This document shows positions 20,732 through 33,900 of a stretch of 64,000 nucleotides of DNA, in pieces. Origin of the DNA: Rostratula benghalensis (lineage: Eukaryota; Chordata; Aves; Charadriiformes; Rostratulidae); the NCBI GenBank assembly GCA_013399305.1, contig VXAI01000088.1, positions 1,108,341 to 1,172,340 on the forward strand. Direction: 5' to 3'. A program made the position numbers and the translations under genes. Under the pieces are notes generated by a model that ran no database searches, was not told the DNA's origin, and worked only from the letters and a program-made list of their open reading frames with translations. The first letter of the stretch is position 1. Each line of letters starts with the position of its first letter.

Positions 20732-22785
20732 CACCCTGAGGGCCGTCAAAGACTAGAGACCTTCCAGCCTCAGCCCTTCTACTGAAATAACAACGTACAT
20801 TGCTTTGAAGTGGCCTTCTCAACTAAGCTACAATACCAATTTTAATGTCATTAAGAATAAGTGAAAAGCAGTAGTGCAAAATCTCAAATGACCAGAAAAT
20901 AAGAACTTCTTTGCTTTACAGCAGTTTAAGCTGCCTAACCTGAATTTGGGAGACTTCTTCTGATGCAGAGAATTAATGTGCAGACCAAAGATGCAGAGTG
21001 CCCTGGGACATGTTTATTTTCTGTTTGTGGACCACCCCTGGTTTTCTGATAGACAATACAGCAGACCTTTCCTGGGCCACAGTCAGACTTCTGGAATAGG
21101 ATGGGCTTGTCTGAATAAGTCTTCTCAAATAATTTATTAAAACTAAAGATAGATGCACTGTTCTGTAACAAATACCACTGAGAAAGTTCCTCAGAAATAA
21201 AAAGTCGCAGATTTGTAAAATTCTAATCAGAGATAAAACATCCGAATAACTACCTTAATCCCAACAATCTTTTTACGCTATCAGAAAAATAAATTCCACA
21301 TTGTGCAGAAAGAGTGTGCAGACCAGTGATGGCTCCACAGCAGAGTCTGGTTCTACCATCCCTGCTCTGGCCTCAGCAAGGTTGTTGTGTCCAAAACGAG
21401 TAATTGTGTGCTAAAAATCTGAGCTCAGACATGATAGCATCCTGAATCTGTCAGAAGAGAGACATAACAGTTGTACTGTATTGACATTATTTTTTCCAAT
21501 TCCTTTTTTTGCCATTCATACATTTATACTAGACTGTTTATAACAATAGCGTAAAACTGCCTGCATTTTTGCCTTGATATTGCTGTTACAAGCTCAGTTG
21601 CAGATGTTAAATGTTTTCAGTGCTGATGGTTAAGCAGCCAGATCAAGTCAGGGGTAGACTATGAGGGTGCCACAAATATCCCAAGCCGGGATCAAATGTA
21701 AGTACAGGCTTCTTTATGAGCTGGTTACTTATGCCAATTCCCTTGTGGGCATGTGTTACCCCAAGGAGGAGGTAAATGGATGGAAAAGAATGATGATAAT
21801 AACCTAAATTACTATCTGGCCTGCAAACTGATACTGCCTGCATTTTTGCCCGTTGTCTTTAAGTCTGTACAGTGCCCACGCGATCCTTGCCCAACCGAAA
21901 AGCAGTAGAGTTGACTGAGAACTAATCCCCTGTTTTCAAGCACCTCTGACTACCCTCCAGGTTTGTTACTGATTTTCCTGTGTGTTCCAACTCCACGCTG
22001 TCTGCTCTGATTTATTCCATATGTCTCAAATTGAAATATGTCATGGTATGGAGGAAGTCCGTAATCCCTCTCAAGTTTCTGTTAAATAGTGCTTGAATCT
22101 ATGTGCTGTCTGTTGCTTTCTACTACCTCCTGATAAAGGCTGTATTGAAATGGTCTAAAATACCAGCTGCTTCTTTCTTTTTGACTCTTGCTGTATCTCC
22201 TCATAGTCTGCCTTTCAGTATTAAATTGTAAATCTGCAGTGTGGCTTGTATTTAAAATGCAAAAGAGGCGAGAAAAACCACAAAATGCCTATAGCTAAAA
22301 CTGTATTTAGCTTAGTGCTAGCATTATTGTTGTAATTACCTAACTGGGATCTCGCTGCAAATGTGGAAGGGTGCAGCAACCCTGCTCTAGCCACTCCAGA
22401 TTCACTCCTGGGACAGCAACAGGACCAGGACTGTGACATCTCTGCTCCCTACAAGGAGTGTAGGCATCTCTAAGTGTTTCTGAATGGCATGAATTAATTC
22501 TTATGTTGGTAAGGGAAGAATTATTTCTGCACTCCCTCATTTGAAAAAGGAAAAAAATAATCTTTCCCTACATTACTGCAAAGCTGAATAGATAAAGTTG
22601 TTTTTCTACCTAGATTAAAAAAAAAAAAAACCCCAAAAAACCCCAGCCTTGATAATATATTAAGCTATTTTGTTCCTTCATAAAAGGGCACAGAACAATG
22701 TATTTTTCCATCCTGGATATGACATACAGGGAACATTAAAGTTTCCCTAGCTTTGACTGCCCTGAAATTGTTTGTAAAGGATGCT

Positions 22786-22786
<1 letters not shown>
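20732..22786. other. No gene seen; AT-rich DNA
   Basis: No CR1 or gene is recognised. An A14 followed by CCCC and A6CCCC lies at 22617-22644. The reading frames are at most 79 codons. Confidence 0.55.
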
Positions 22787-22877
<91 letters not shown>

Positions 22878-23057
22878 TCNNNNNNNNNNNNNNNNNNNNN
22901 NNNNNNNNNNNNNNNNNNNNNNNNNNNNNNNNNNNNNNNNNNNNNNNNNNNNNNNNNNNNNNNNNNNNNNNNNNNNNNNNNNNNNNNNNNNNNNNNNNNN
23001 NNNNNNNNNNNNCTTCCTTCCTTCCTTCCTTCCTTTCTCTTTCTTTTTCTTTTTCAG
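22787..23057. repeat. Compound (CTTT)n / (CTTC)n microsatellite with internal assembly gap
   Basis: A nearly perfect (CTTT)n array runs from about 22787 to 22879, enters a 133-base run of N (22880-23012) and emerges as (CTTC)n at 23013-23034, then degrades into T-rich pyrimidines to 23057. The repeat unit therefore changes inside the gap. The purine strand is (GAAA)n/(GAAG)n, a triplex-prone sequence that polymerases and assemblers often fail on. The low-complexity Phe/Leu/Ser and Lys/Glu frames read through it are artefacts. Confidence 0.97.
22880..23012. other. Assembly gap (133 N)
   Basis: A run of undetermined bases inside the tetranucleotide array. The true length is unknown unless the gap was sized from spanning reads. 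Confidence 0.99.
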
Positions 23058-24490
23058 AGAGGAGGCCTATGGCTCTTGCATTTAAAAAAAAATGCTTGTA
23101 GGCCTGCACTCCTCTATTTCCCATTCTCATTTATTCGGGCCATGTGTCCAGACTGACAGCTGGCAAGGGCAAAATGCAAGGCACAGCGCTTTCTCAGGGA
23201 CTGGCCCACGAATGTGGAATGAATCAAGGGCCTTGATAATAATATCCAACACTTTCTCTTCTAAGTGTTAGAGCCGTAATTTTGACATTTCCCTTTCTAA
23301 GAGAAACACTGCACCTCACACAATATTTCCTGGGGACAGAATGAGGAAAATTGGAACTGGAGGGATTCTGCTTCTGTTGTTTAAAGCATAACCAAGCTTG
23401 CTCCAGGTGCTGTAGTCATGAGAGCAGGAAGGCACTGTATTTAGAGTAGACTAGAACAGAAAACACAAATATACCTTTCCAATCTGCACAGCATTAGAAG
23501 AAATATCTTATTTAAACATTAAATGTAGATGATAGCGACCCTCATTCATCATCTCACTGAAACCTGTACTAAACTAGGCTTTGCTGTAGCAGTTTTCTGA
23601 ACTTGCCTAAACAGACAGTTAATGTAGATTGTAGTATTACCTAGGAATATCCTGCGTTTAATTTTCTTCTGAGTCCCTTAGTCTTTTCTGTGCACTTATA
23701 AATTTTGTTTCCTTTTTGAGGATGAATTCTAGACTGTTGAAACCTATTATCATAATACTTTTTTAAACTTTTCTCTTGAAATCCTTCAGAAACATATCAA
23801 TAATATAGATGAGAATCAAAGTAATGAGTTGGTGGGAAAGGTCTTTTAATCTGGCATTGAGTTTCAGATGGCCATGACACTTCTCTTAGTGTTCCATATT
23901 ACATCTATTTTAAATGCAGTGCACATGCAGAAGCAATGAATGAAAGACTGTTTTAAATGGATTCATGAAAAACAAATGACTTTGGGGGAAAGCAAGAAAC
24001 CCCTCAGTAACTTACCATCCATCATAAGAAATAAATCTAGATAAAATCTTCCTGCTGTGGTTATTATGCTCTTTATTGATTTATTTATTTTGTTTCAATA
24101 AATCACAAATGATGATCAGTTTACAAAAATAAAGGAGCAGGTCAAACAAATGAAAAATGTGAACCACAGAATGATGTGTACTATTGAGTGTTAGTATTTG
24201 CTTAGGGACTCATAGCCCATTTATCAACCCTGATCAGTTTAATGGTCCTAGAATCCATCTCTACTTTCTACAGGTCTTTTTCAGCATACGTAAAAAACCG
24301 AACCCACACACGACTGCACTCCCATCTAAACTTGTTGTTATTGAATGGGATATGGAGAGTGGTCTGTTAGAAAAGGGTCAAACTACAGTCACTTTCAGCA
24401 CACTCTAGCAAGTTCTGCACATCAAAAAGGGGAGAATTTGGCATTAGTGGTCTTTTCCACTGAAAATTAAAAATGCAATTTTAAACAGTA
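23058..24490. other. No gene seen; AT-rich DNA
   Basis: Unique-looking sequence. A 9-bp AT-only-type inverted repeat (TGATTTATT / AATAAATCA, 24077-24105) is expected by chance at this composition. A 74-codon frame at 24184-24408 is unrecognised. Confidence 0.55.
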
Positions 24491-24940
24491 AGTGAAAAAT
24501 GGCCATACTGGGTCAGAAAGTCCACGTCCTTTAGGATCCTGTCTCTGAGTTTAGCCAGTAAGTGAAGAGAGGATTTTTAAAAATGTGACAATTTTGCAAG
24601 TACTCAGTAACCTAATGAAAGGTTCTCTTTGATTCTCTTTTCCTTTCCTAGAACTTCTGCTGTTCCATTTACCTTCTGACTCCTGCTAGACAGTGATGTC
24701 CTGTAAAAACCATCCTCAGTGATCCCACAATTGCTTATTTTGTTTCTGTTAGTAATGTGCATTATTTCATAGTCATTCAAGCTTAATTTTTCTACTTTTT
24801 TTGTCATTTAGTTTCTCAGTATCTTAAGAATCACTTGTGACTCCTTTAAGGCTGTTTTATTCAACATAACTACTTTGGTATCAGCTGGCAACTGTTGTAT
24901 TTAATGCTGTCACCAAATCAGTAATGAATATTGGTAATAA
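24491..24940 (-). mobile_element. Ancient CR1-type LINE relic, minus orientation, internally deleted
   Basis: Two parts resemble, in the same order and orientation, the reverse complement of an old CR1-family LINE that is abundant in reptiles. At about 24497-24560 'atggccatactgggtcag', a short spacer with 'gtccacgtcc' and 'ggatcctgtctctga' match the dispersed GGCCATACTGGGTCAG...GTCCAT...TATCCTGTCT motif. At about 24750-24935 'aatgtgcattatttc', 'tttggtatcagctggcaa' and 'aaatcagtaatgaata' match the AATGTGCATTACTTT...TTTGTATCATCTGCAAA...AGATCATTTATGAATA region. The parts are closer together than in intact copies, implying deletions. Divergence is high, far greater than in the three avian CR1 tails. 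The comparison is from memory of the consensus, so the subfamily is not named. Confidence 0.6.
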
Positions 24941-27900
24941 ATGCATTAAATATTTCCATCTGTTTTATATAATGTGTATGTATTAATCAACATTAATAAT
25001 TTAATATTTTGTCTTATAAATACTTAATATTTATCAAAATCAGAACAATAAATGGAAAAGTTTGAGTTCTGTATAACAAATATCAGCAGTGTTCGAGAAT
25101 GTTTTCCTGAAAAATGTGTAAAATGTACTATTCTTTTTTTATACATTGTTCATAGCAGGGATGCTTTAACAAAATGTTATGTACTATTTTAAGGTGTACC
25201 AGGGATGGCAGTTAGAAAATGGTATTTTTGTAGGGTTTTACAATTGGTTGTGGCTTTTTGTGAATCAGTTATTTTGATAAATAGACACATATATCGGTGT
25301 TTGTGATTGCTCATCAGAATGGTTGTTGAAATCCTCTTCCCAAGAATATAAAGAGACTGTACCTTTAATAGAGGAAATTGCATTTCATATGGTGACAAAA
25401 CAACAAAATAAAGAGGCCTTTCATGGCATTCTCCTTCATGTGTAGGGCAACATCACTAAATTGCATGGCTGAGTAATTGAAGGACTGGCCTAATTCCGTA
25501 CATTTGTCAATTGCCTCCTGAGAGGTTGGCTGCAGGTGACCACTAAAAGCATACAGTCTAATTGTGAAGGATTAATAAAACCTGGTGTGTGCTGCAAGAG
25601 GTTTCCTCTCCACAGCTTCTAAAATCAGCTTTTATTATCTAGGCCTGTAGCTGGTGAGAAAAGGTGATGGGGAAAAGAGAATAATTAATCCTTTTATTCT
25701 TCAGAATTGTGGTTGGTTTTGAAAGTAATAATGTGAACATTTCTCTTTATTATTACCACTACTATTATTTACAGGAAGCAGAGACAATATATCCCTCCAC
25801 AAAATGAAGAAAGCACTCATGATACTTAGAACTGCAGAAATGCCTTTTCCTCTCAGTTTGATATAACCTTATTCTCAGACGTTGCGCCAATTGCAGTAGA
25901 ACTTCTGGTAAGGTTATGTTCTCACTGTCTACAATGATTTTGAACTCTGACCTTTACTTTGCCTGAGGATGCTGGGTCACCTCATAGACAGCAAATTTAT
26001 GAGAAAATTTCTGATGCAGTCAAGGTAATCTGACGCATTTTTCTCAGTTATGCTTGTTACTAATTTTTCTTTAATACTGTGCCATTTAATGAATATACAG
26101 TTTATTTCAATACCATTGTCCTTATTCTGAGAGACTAGACTGCAAAGCACACAAATGTAGGATATGGAAACAGGCATGGGAATGGGTACAGCAGAGTAGA
26201 AGACAAGAACATCGTCATTTAACAAATTAATCATAAAATACTGCTTAGTTTTTTCAACATTTTGAGTTATACAAGCCTTTTGTCCACATATTTGTGCACA
26301 GGGAACTGCAGCTCTGCAAAATGACACTAATTAGCTGAAGACTGTTAAGGAGAAAAAGTTTCCCATCCACCAGGGAAAGGCATAGCACAGCAGCCTGAAC
26401 ATTGCCAAGATCCAGCACACTGCTGCTCAGTAGTACTGATGAGTTTTATTGGTTTACAGTATCTAGCTGTGTTTTTATAGTTTGTGAAATGAATTAATAG
26501 TATTTAAACTGCACTTTAACATAACAAGATACCACTGTTCTAGTTTGCTTTCCAGGGAAGATTTCTCAGATCTTCACCAGTAAGAAGTTTTGTTTGTTTT
26601 CTGTGGGCTACATCCCATTTTCTTGGACAGTGCTTCTTATCACTACTATGGAAGAAGTGTAATAAATGGGGTCATTCACATTATTGTTAGTGATGGACAA
26701 CAGTCAAAACCCCCAGAGGTTTGGATCAGCTTGGACAAGCACTGATAAATCTGGACTTTCTAAACTCCAGGAGGCTCCTTTGACCATCTCTTTAACACTC
26801 CACTTCACTGTAAGCTTCTAGCAAGAATTTTTCAAGTCTGTTTGTTTTCATACTCTTTGACTCACTGGTATCAACTTGTTTTCACTCTATGGCAGATAGA
26901 TTTGGGTTTCAATTGTGGGGCACTGGTGCAAAGCAGCTCTGTTTCAGATTCATGAATCCCAGTATTTACGCAGTTACAAAACAATTACTTAGCCTTAAGG
27001 CTCCAACACATGTTGATGGAAAGGGTAGCTACAAAACAATGATGAAAACCTGGCTTTCCTTGCCCAAAATCGTTACTTAGAATAGCATTGGAAAAGTTCA
27101 CTTCTTGTCTTCAGGGTAGAATCAAAGCTTTGTACAATAAAATATTCTCTGCCCTCATTTGAGTGGCAAAATATCACATGGAGCATGTAAGAAAGCTACA
27201 TATTTTTATATTTGAATATTTTCAAATTTTACACATTGTTGTTTTTCTTTAAATGCATTGGTAGCTAGTCCTAAAGCAATTATTTTTCCTGGCTAATTTT
27301 TTTGGCCCCTCTTATACATACTTAACAGCTTTTAACAAGTTACATCCCTTTTTCCTCAGAGTTGAAGGACACATTTACCTCTTTTTTAACCAACTTTGTG
27401 TGTTTTAGAATAGAAGGCTGTTCTTTCTGATTTGATCTTTCTGACTGCAAAATCACTAAACCTATCCTAAAGACCATCCTAATGACCTCATTTCAGAGTC
27501 TGCCTGAGGTAAAAGAAGGTGAGATTCAGACAACCCCCTCACTTGCCATGTTATTTAAGGAGCTTTGGATTTTTCTGAGGAGGCAATAGTTCCACTTGTT
27601 TATGTATTCAGCAGATTTCAGATCACAGTCCCCACTGATTTTAGGGAGAAATTTCTTGTAGATGTCAGAAATTTGACTCATACCATTTCTTCATTTGGAA
27701 GGCATTGCACAGTGTAACTATTAATAATTACCACTCAGATTCCTGACTTTATTTTTATCATTGGAATGCTGGACCTAGAAATAGCAACACAGGCACTCAT
27801 GCATACATACTAGGGTCCCAAAGAAAACATTTTCAAAAGAAAGCAGTATCCATAAAATGTGAAGTGGTAATCCATTGAGTATAGATGATGAAGTGAATAA

Positions 27901-30900
27901 TTACCAGCCTTCTACTGAATATTCTAGTTTGTAGGTTATCAACACTGTTGTCCTTGTTAAAATTTTCCTGTCCCCACAGTGGATAATCTAAAAATCTAAA
28001 CCAAATAAAAGTTAATATCTCATCAAAATTACCTGCATTTCCTCTACTTTCCCATTTAGCTTTACTTGTTTGCTAAACTGCCTTTAGAAGTAGTCAGTTG
28101 TTTACATTTGAAATATATACTCCATCCAGGCTAAATATCTGCTAAAACTTCCTCTCTAAATACAAAGCAAAACAAATAAAACCCCCTTACTGTTTAAAAT
28201 ATCTCCAGAAAATAAAACTCTTATCAAAATATTTTTGTTATCAGTCATGGATTAATATCTGATTCATGTCCAAAATAGTTTATATTTTCAGAAACAAAAA
28301 GGGACTGTTTTCAGCACAGACTTTCCCCTGCAATGCGTTCTTCCTTTTCTTGTTGCAAAAAATTTGACTTTTTCTGGTGCTTAACAAGGCACAACAGAGT
28401 GGATACGCTGATTTATTCAGCTTTGTCCTCTGAGATATAAGCTTTCAAATCACTGGCTGAAAGGAAAACAAAGAAAGCATAAATTCTGTTCCGGCAAAAT
28501 GCAGTAGCTTTGCAAACCACCGAAAAGTAATTTTACGTTTGCGTGTAACCTAAGAACGTGGGAGTCTTGGGTGATGCTTCTTTTAATAATAATCTACTGC
28601 CGCCTTTTGGAAACCATTTAGGTAAGGATGTTCAGTAGCAATTCCACCTGCGCATAACGTAGCATTTGTTTGCAAACAAGTCTTTGGCCACTCAGAGCTA
28701 ATCCACCCTGCCCGCTTATTGCTCCACGGCTGTAAACCCTCACGGCATGTCCAACAGGAAGCATGAGCCTGACAACCCCAGTTCCCTTCCCCCCCCGGAA
28801 CAGGAAGGATGGGTGGAGGTCTGCAGGATCCATCACCTGATGGCAGACCAGCCTGAGCTTGTGTTCCACCAACACCCTCACCTTGTAGATTTATCTTTTG
28901 CGTTTTCAGAGCATTGAAGCAGCTGCGGGGCGCCGAGAGGTTCTCTCTTCTCACTGCAGAAAGTCACTTCCATAATTTAATCTTGTACGTGAGCACACTT
29001 ACTGAAGGCTTCAGCTCAGAGCAGTTGGTTCTTATTGGGGCTGTATGTTCTGATACAAAGGAGAATCTCTGGCCCCAGGACAAGACCCCCCAAGCATGCA
29101 TGGCCCAGGCTCCACACCTGCATGTCATGGGTCTTGGTTCTCTCGGCCTCTCATCATCACCCCAGCAACTGGTGGCATTCCTCAAACACCACATTCACGC
29201 TGAGTACCTCAAGGGGGACCAAGGAGCTGGAGGAGAGGAAATTAGCAAAGATCACCTCAAATTGCCATAAAAATGAAAGAGGGAAAGCAGAGAACACCTA
29301 AGACACTCTCTGAGAGGTGTTCCTCACTGCTGCAATCTCTTGAGCTATCACACCCTATTTTTGTGATTAGTAGGGCATAAGCAACTAATTGGGCATGGGC
29401 ATAGGCTGTATTGAGCTTATTAGTCACAAGGTTATACAAAACTTCTGGGGAGGCAGCTGCTCACTGTTTTACGTTGCTCTTATTTGGCTCTTTTCTGTGG
29501 GAAAAGCACAAGATGGAGGATAGACTCATCATCTTGCTTTTCGGGGATCACTTTAATTGCAAGCACTCCTGAGTTCAGAACCAGAGATCGGGAACAGGAA
29601 ATTGTAGCTGGACTGGCAGAAAGAGACACGGCCACATTTTGGCACCTTGTCTATACATGTGTGTTGGAGAAACGCATACCTTTGAAGATGAACTCCATGT
29701 GCTATTTTAGAATGTTTATACACGAAAAAACAGTTTCAACACTGGCTTTTGTACCCCTGAAATAAATGAGACAAGAAAGTAAAACACTACTGTTTCACAA
29801 GCTAACTAATCTGATCCTGATTCTAGGCACTGCAATATATTTATAATACTTCACAACATATGGTGTCTAGAGGAAACGCTACCTTCTCCCACAGTCTGGC
29901 AAATGTGTTTTGAGATAATCTAATGACAGGAATGAATCAAGGGGTTTCACTGGTTTGCTCTGGCACAGAGGTAATCTGGACACAAGTGCTTTTAAATGGC
30001 ATTTTAAAAACTTTCCATGAGATAATGGTGGTTCTTACAGGATTTACTTCAAAGCAAAACAGATATCTTCATCCTCTCTTACACATCTAAAGGCAACACA
30101 CCTTTGAGTCAGGCATTATGTTCTTCACTCTGTGCCCTGTGCATCAGCGGTAGGCAGAATAATTTATCTTTCTGATGTAAAGAAGTGATGGGAGTCGCAA
30201 AGGTTTGGGAAAAAACAACCACGTTGTGCTTGTATCTCAACAGGTATAATGTTTCCTTTATTGATCCCCCATGTGTTGGCTGCCATGGGAAAAGATAGTG
30301 TAACAGCACACAAGAACAATCATCAGACATAGGTAGGTCAAACACTGTTGTCATCTGACTTTGCTGAATTCAACTAAAGGCATTTTGGCTGGTAGCTTCC
30401 AACAGCTGGGCCCATTATAATTAGAAATTGTTAGCGCTGCTGGTGGTGCATTGTCTATTTTTATGCCCCTGGTTTTCTTGCTGGAATGTCTGAAAGGTGT
30501 TAGTGTGTGTCACTGCCTTGTGAAGGTGAGGCGTTGATGGATCATAAGCTGGGTGCCAGTCTTATAATAGGAATCATATGGTTTGGGATGCCTGAGACCA
30601 CTTCTGGGAAAAATAGAGATGAGATGATCATGGACCACTTGGGATATTAAAAGTAAGGAAAGGACCATTTACAGGAAATATTTTAAGCCTGCTAATTGCT
30701 TGGTGATCTGCAGAAACTTCCATTTGATTCCACATTTGGACTGCTCTAAGGCAAATAGTGTTTTGGTATCTTTGGCTCTCAGTAAACCGCCATTGATGAT
30801 CTAATGTGTAAAGTGGTGGCTTATTAACTCACACATTTTACATTTTCAGCAAAAATGAAATAACCTGGAAATGACGAGGATGGGATTTGAGCTCTGGTGA

Positions 30901-33900
30901 AACTGAGCTCAAACCTCTCTAGAGGTAGGAGAGACAGATGGCATTGGCCAAGAAGGCCAGATACGCTGTGTTTTTGAAAACCATGCTGGGTGCCAGGGAG
31001 AGCAGACTTGGAACCATCTCTCTTGGTATGTTCTTTAAAAGTAGTGTAATATCTACATGTCTTTCCTTTAGAGTTACATCAGAAGTTGTTTTAGCTTGCG
31101 AGTAAAACAGTAGATGAATCCAGGTTTGTCCCTGTTTAGTTAAGGGACCTTTGGGAAGTGCCTTTGGAGTTTCTCAGCCTGAGTTCCAGATTGGGTACTG
31201 GTGTAGCAGAGAGCATATGTTGCTGTGGAACACAACTACTTGTTTAATGAATCCCTGGTAGCAGAAGGGGTTATGTCATATCACCCAGAGTTATATGGAG
31301 GTTGGCCTTTGATATTCCTGTCCCAGATTTCTCCCAGAACCTTATTCTTCTGAAGGAAAGTCTTTCCAACTAACTATATTTCAGACTAATTTTGAGAGAG
31401 ATGAAACAGAGAGTCTTTGTTCAAATTAGCTATAAAAGATTCAAAATTAATTCTATAGACTAAAAAATACTAACGTGTGAAGTGCTTAAACTAATACATT
31501 CCAGTACTTAATATGTAGCAGAAAACTGACAAGTAAAAAAAGAGCAAAAGAAGGAACTTTTATAAAAATCAGAAAGCGATCCTGAGACTCAGATACTAAA
31601 TCCTTGTCAAAAAATTATTGCAAAGATGATATCAAGAAAACATGGATGAAATGTTCTTTTTCTTGAAACAATCAGCCCTCGTCACTGCATTAAATAATTA
31701 TGAAGGATAATACTGTAGCATCATGACGGGGCTTTCTTTAAGATGTCAATGGATGATTCAATATGTAGTCTCCATCCTCCTGTGTTTATGTATTACCTTG
31801 CCAAGAGATTAGTGGAAAAGTGCCTGCTATTGTTTCTTAACATCAGTTATTAAATACGTTGCATAGATTTTTCTTCATTGGAAGAAGTTCACTTATTAAA
31901 AATGAAATATTGCTTTGAAACCCAGAAGAGATAAGAAGAAAAAAAAAAAGTTGCTTAGACACAGAATGCACTATTTTTTCTCTTTTCATTTTTTTAGTCT
32001 TCTATTTATTAATAAAGCAAATTAATCTATCAAATCCAAAACAAAGCTAATTAGTTTGCATAGAACAAATTAATTTAAAGACATTGACCACTTACGCTTT
32101 TCCCAACACACCTTGGCCGGTAATATAGCATGTGGTAGATCCTTTATCACCACAGTTAATTGTTTATACTAGAAAGTCAGCTTTCCTTGCTGGCATGGAT
32201 AATCTTGCCAAGTGGAATTATTAGGTCTGGTCTCCTGCCAGAGTTTACTCCCAGACTTCATTATTTAACTGTTTCTTTGTATAGAGCTAGGTTGTCATTG
32301 AAGTTGGCACGAATTACTATGCTACTTTTGTGCATACATTCAGCAGGGCTGTGGGAACAAAATGAAGGATCTTGCATACACACAGAGATATTACAATAAG
32401 AGGCCTCATTTCCTCTTCCAATAAGTTAACAGCATGTGGAAAGAGAAGCATGGAAAACCATGTGTGAAGAGCACAAAGAAACTCAGAACTCATTTTAAGA
32501 AAATGTGGATTTTGCACTAGTTTTCTCAATTGCCTGAAAATACCTCCTGACAAGGTTGTCCTCTGTCCCTTGAAACCTGGGCTGGTCCCCGTTGCCTATG
32601 CAGTGTGATGTATGTAAATAGGTAAAACCATGTCTTGCTGTCTCAATTGCATAAGAGAAGTTGCCTTTTGAAGAACCCAGAGGTCTACAGCACACAGTGA
32701 AAACCTTATCCCAGTAACGTGGTTCCACTGCAGCAGTCTCATAAAACTGTCACGTTGAGCCATGCTCTGTTTTGTGGTCTTCACTGTAAAGGTTATGCAA
32801 GTGCTGGAGGGCACATGGATTATCACAGTATCCCACAAATGGAAGCTGCTATAATCTCAGATGAATCCTTCCTAGTTTTAAATTGATGGAAAGGATGAAA
32901 ATTCTGATAGAAGGAACGTATCAGTCACCAGATGGACATGAGGAAATGATTGCTCATTAAGAACACAAACACTTATCAGATGCATCGTAGAGGTGGATGT
33001 ACAGAATTCAGCAGGAGCATGATTTCTCCTTCCTGGAGATTTCCACTGGCATTTCAAAAACTTGCAGCACAAACGTCCACCAGAAAACCAGAAAGAAAAG
33101 ATCTCCCTGCATCCTTACATCAGCAGCTTCTCTGTTATTTTCTTATCACTCTTCCTCAAATAAGCCTCACCAAAAAAAATATCTTCCATTGCTCAATGGA
33201 AGGTTTAATAAAAAGTGCTATGAGCTGAGAGTATGTCCCACAACCGCTACTGATGCCGAGCTCCTCTTCTTGGGCTTTCAAAGCCTCATTGTGGACTTCA
33301 TGTTTCTGAAGAGATTATTTCAGTGGCACAAAGAAAATAACATATTTAAATTTAGTTCTGTCTCTCAAGGAAATGAGGGGGCCATTTTAAGCTCTTTCTT
33401 GTACTGGAGTTTCTAAATATAAAAGGAACAATTCTATTTTTTATAGAAACAAAAAGGAATGGCTGAGAAAGGCAGACAGGGACTGAATACAGTGACGAGA
33501 GCCAGGAATTCCTGCATTCTCCATCTGGCTCTGATCTCTGGGGTCTTTAGTGCATGGCTTGGTTCTCATCTTTCGGTGCCCCTCCCTTTAAAATAGCAAT
33601 TTTAGATTTAAGCAAAAGCCATGCAAGGCAAATCATTAGCTGATGAGGAACAATTCAATAGCAGAGTCTTGGAAGGTGGCGTTGTAATCACATTGTAGGA
33701 CGGTTCATTTACCTCTCCACAAGAAAGACTGTAAGTTGCAGATCATAACTTCTGCATTTTGCTTGCCAGGATTGCAAGCCTCTGGGTCTGAGAAGAGCTG
33801 TTTTGTGATCTGAAGGCTGGTAAGACAAGCGCAAGAACTTGTGCAAGCATCGGGGATACATAAGTATGACAGAAGAATAAAGAAGTAAGTCACTAGTGCT

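Noticed and set aside
22747..23130. Reading frames of 106-127 codons through the CTTT/CTTC array
   Set aside because: They are translations of simple repeat and undetermined bases.
24077..24105. 9-bp inverted repeat TGATTTATT / AATAAATCA
   Set aside because: At this AT content such pairs are expected by chance, and the stem does not extend.
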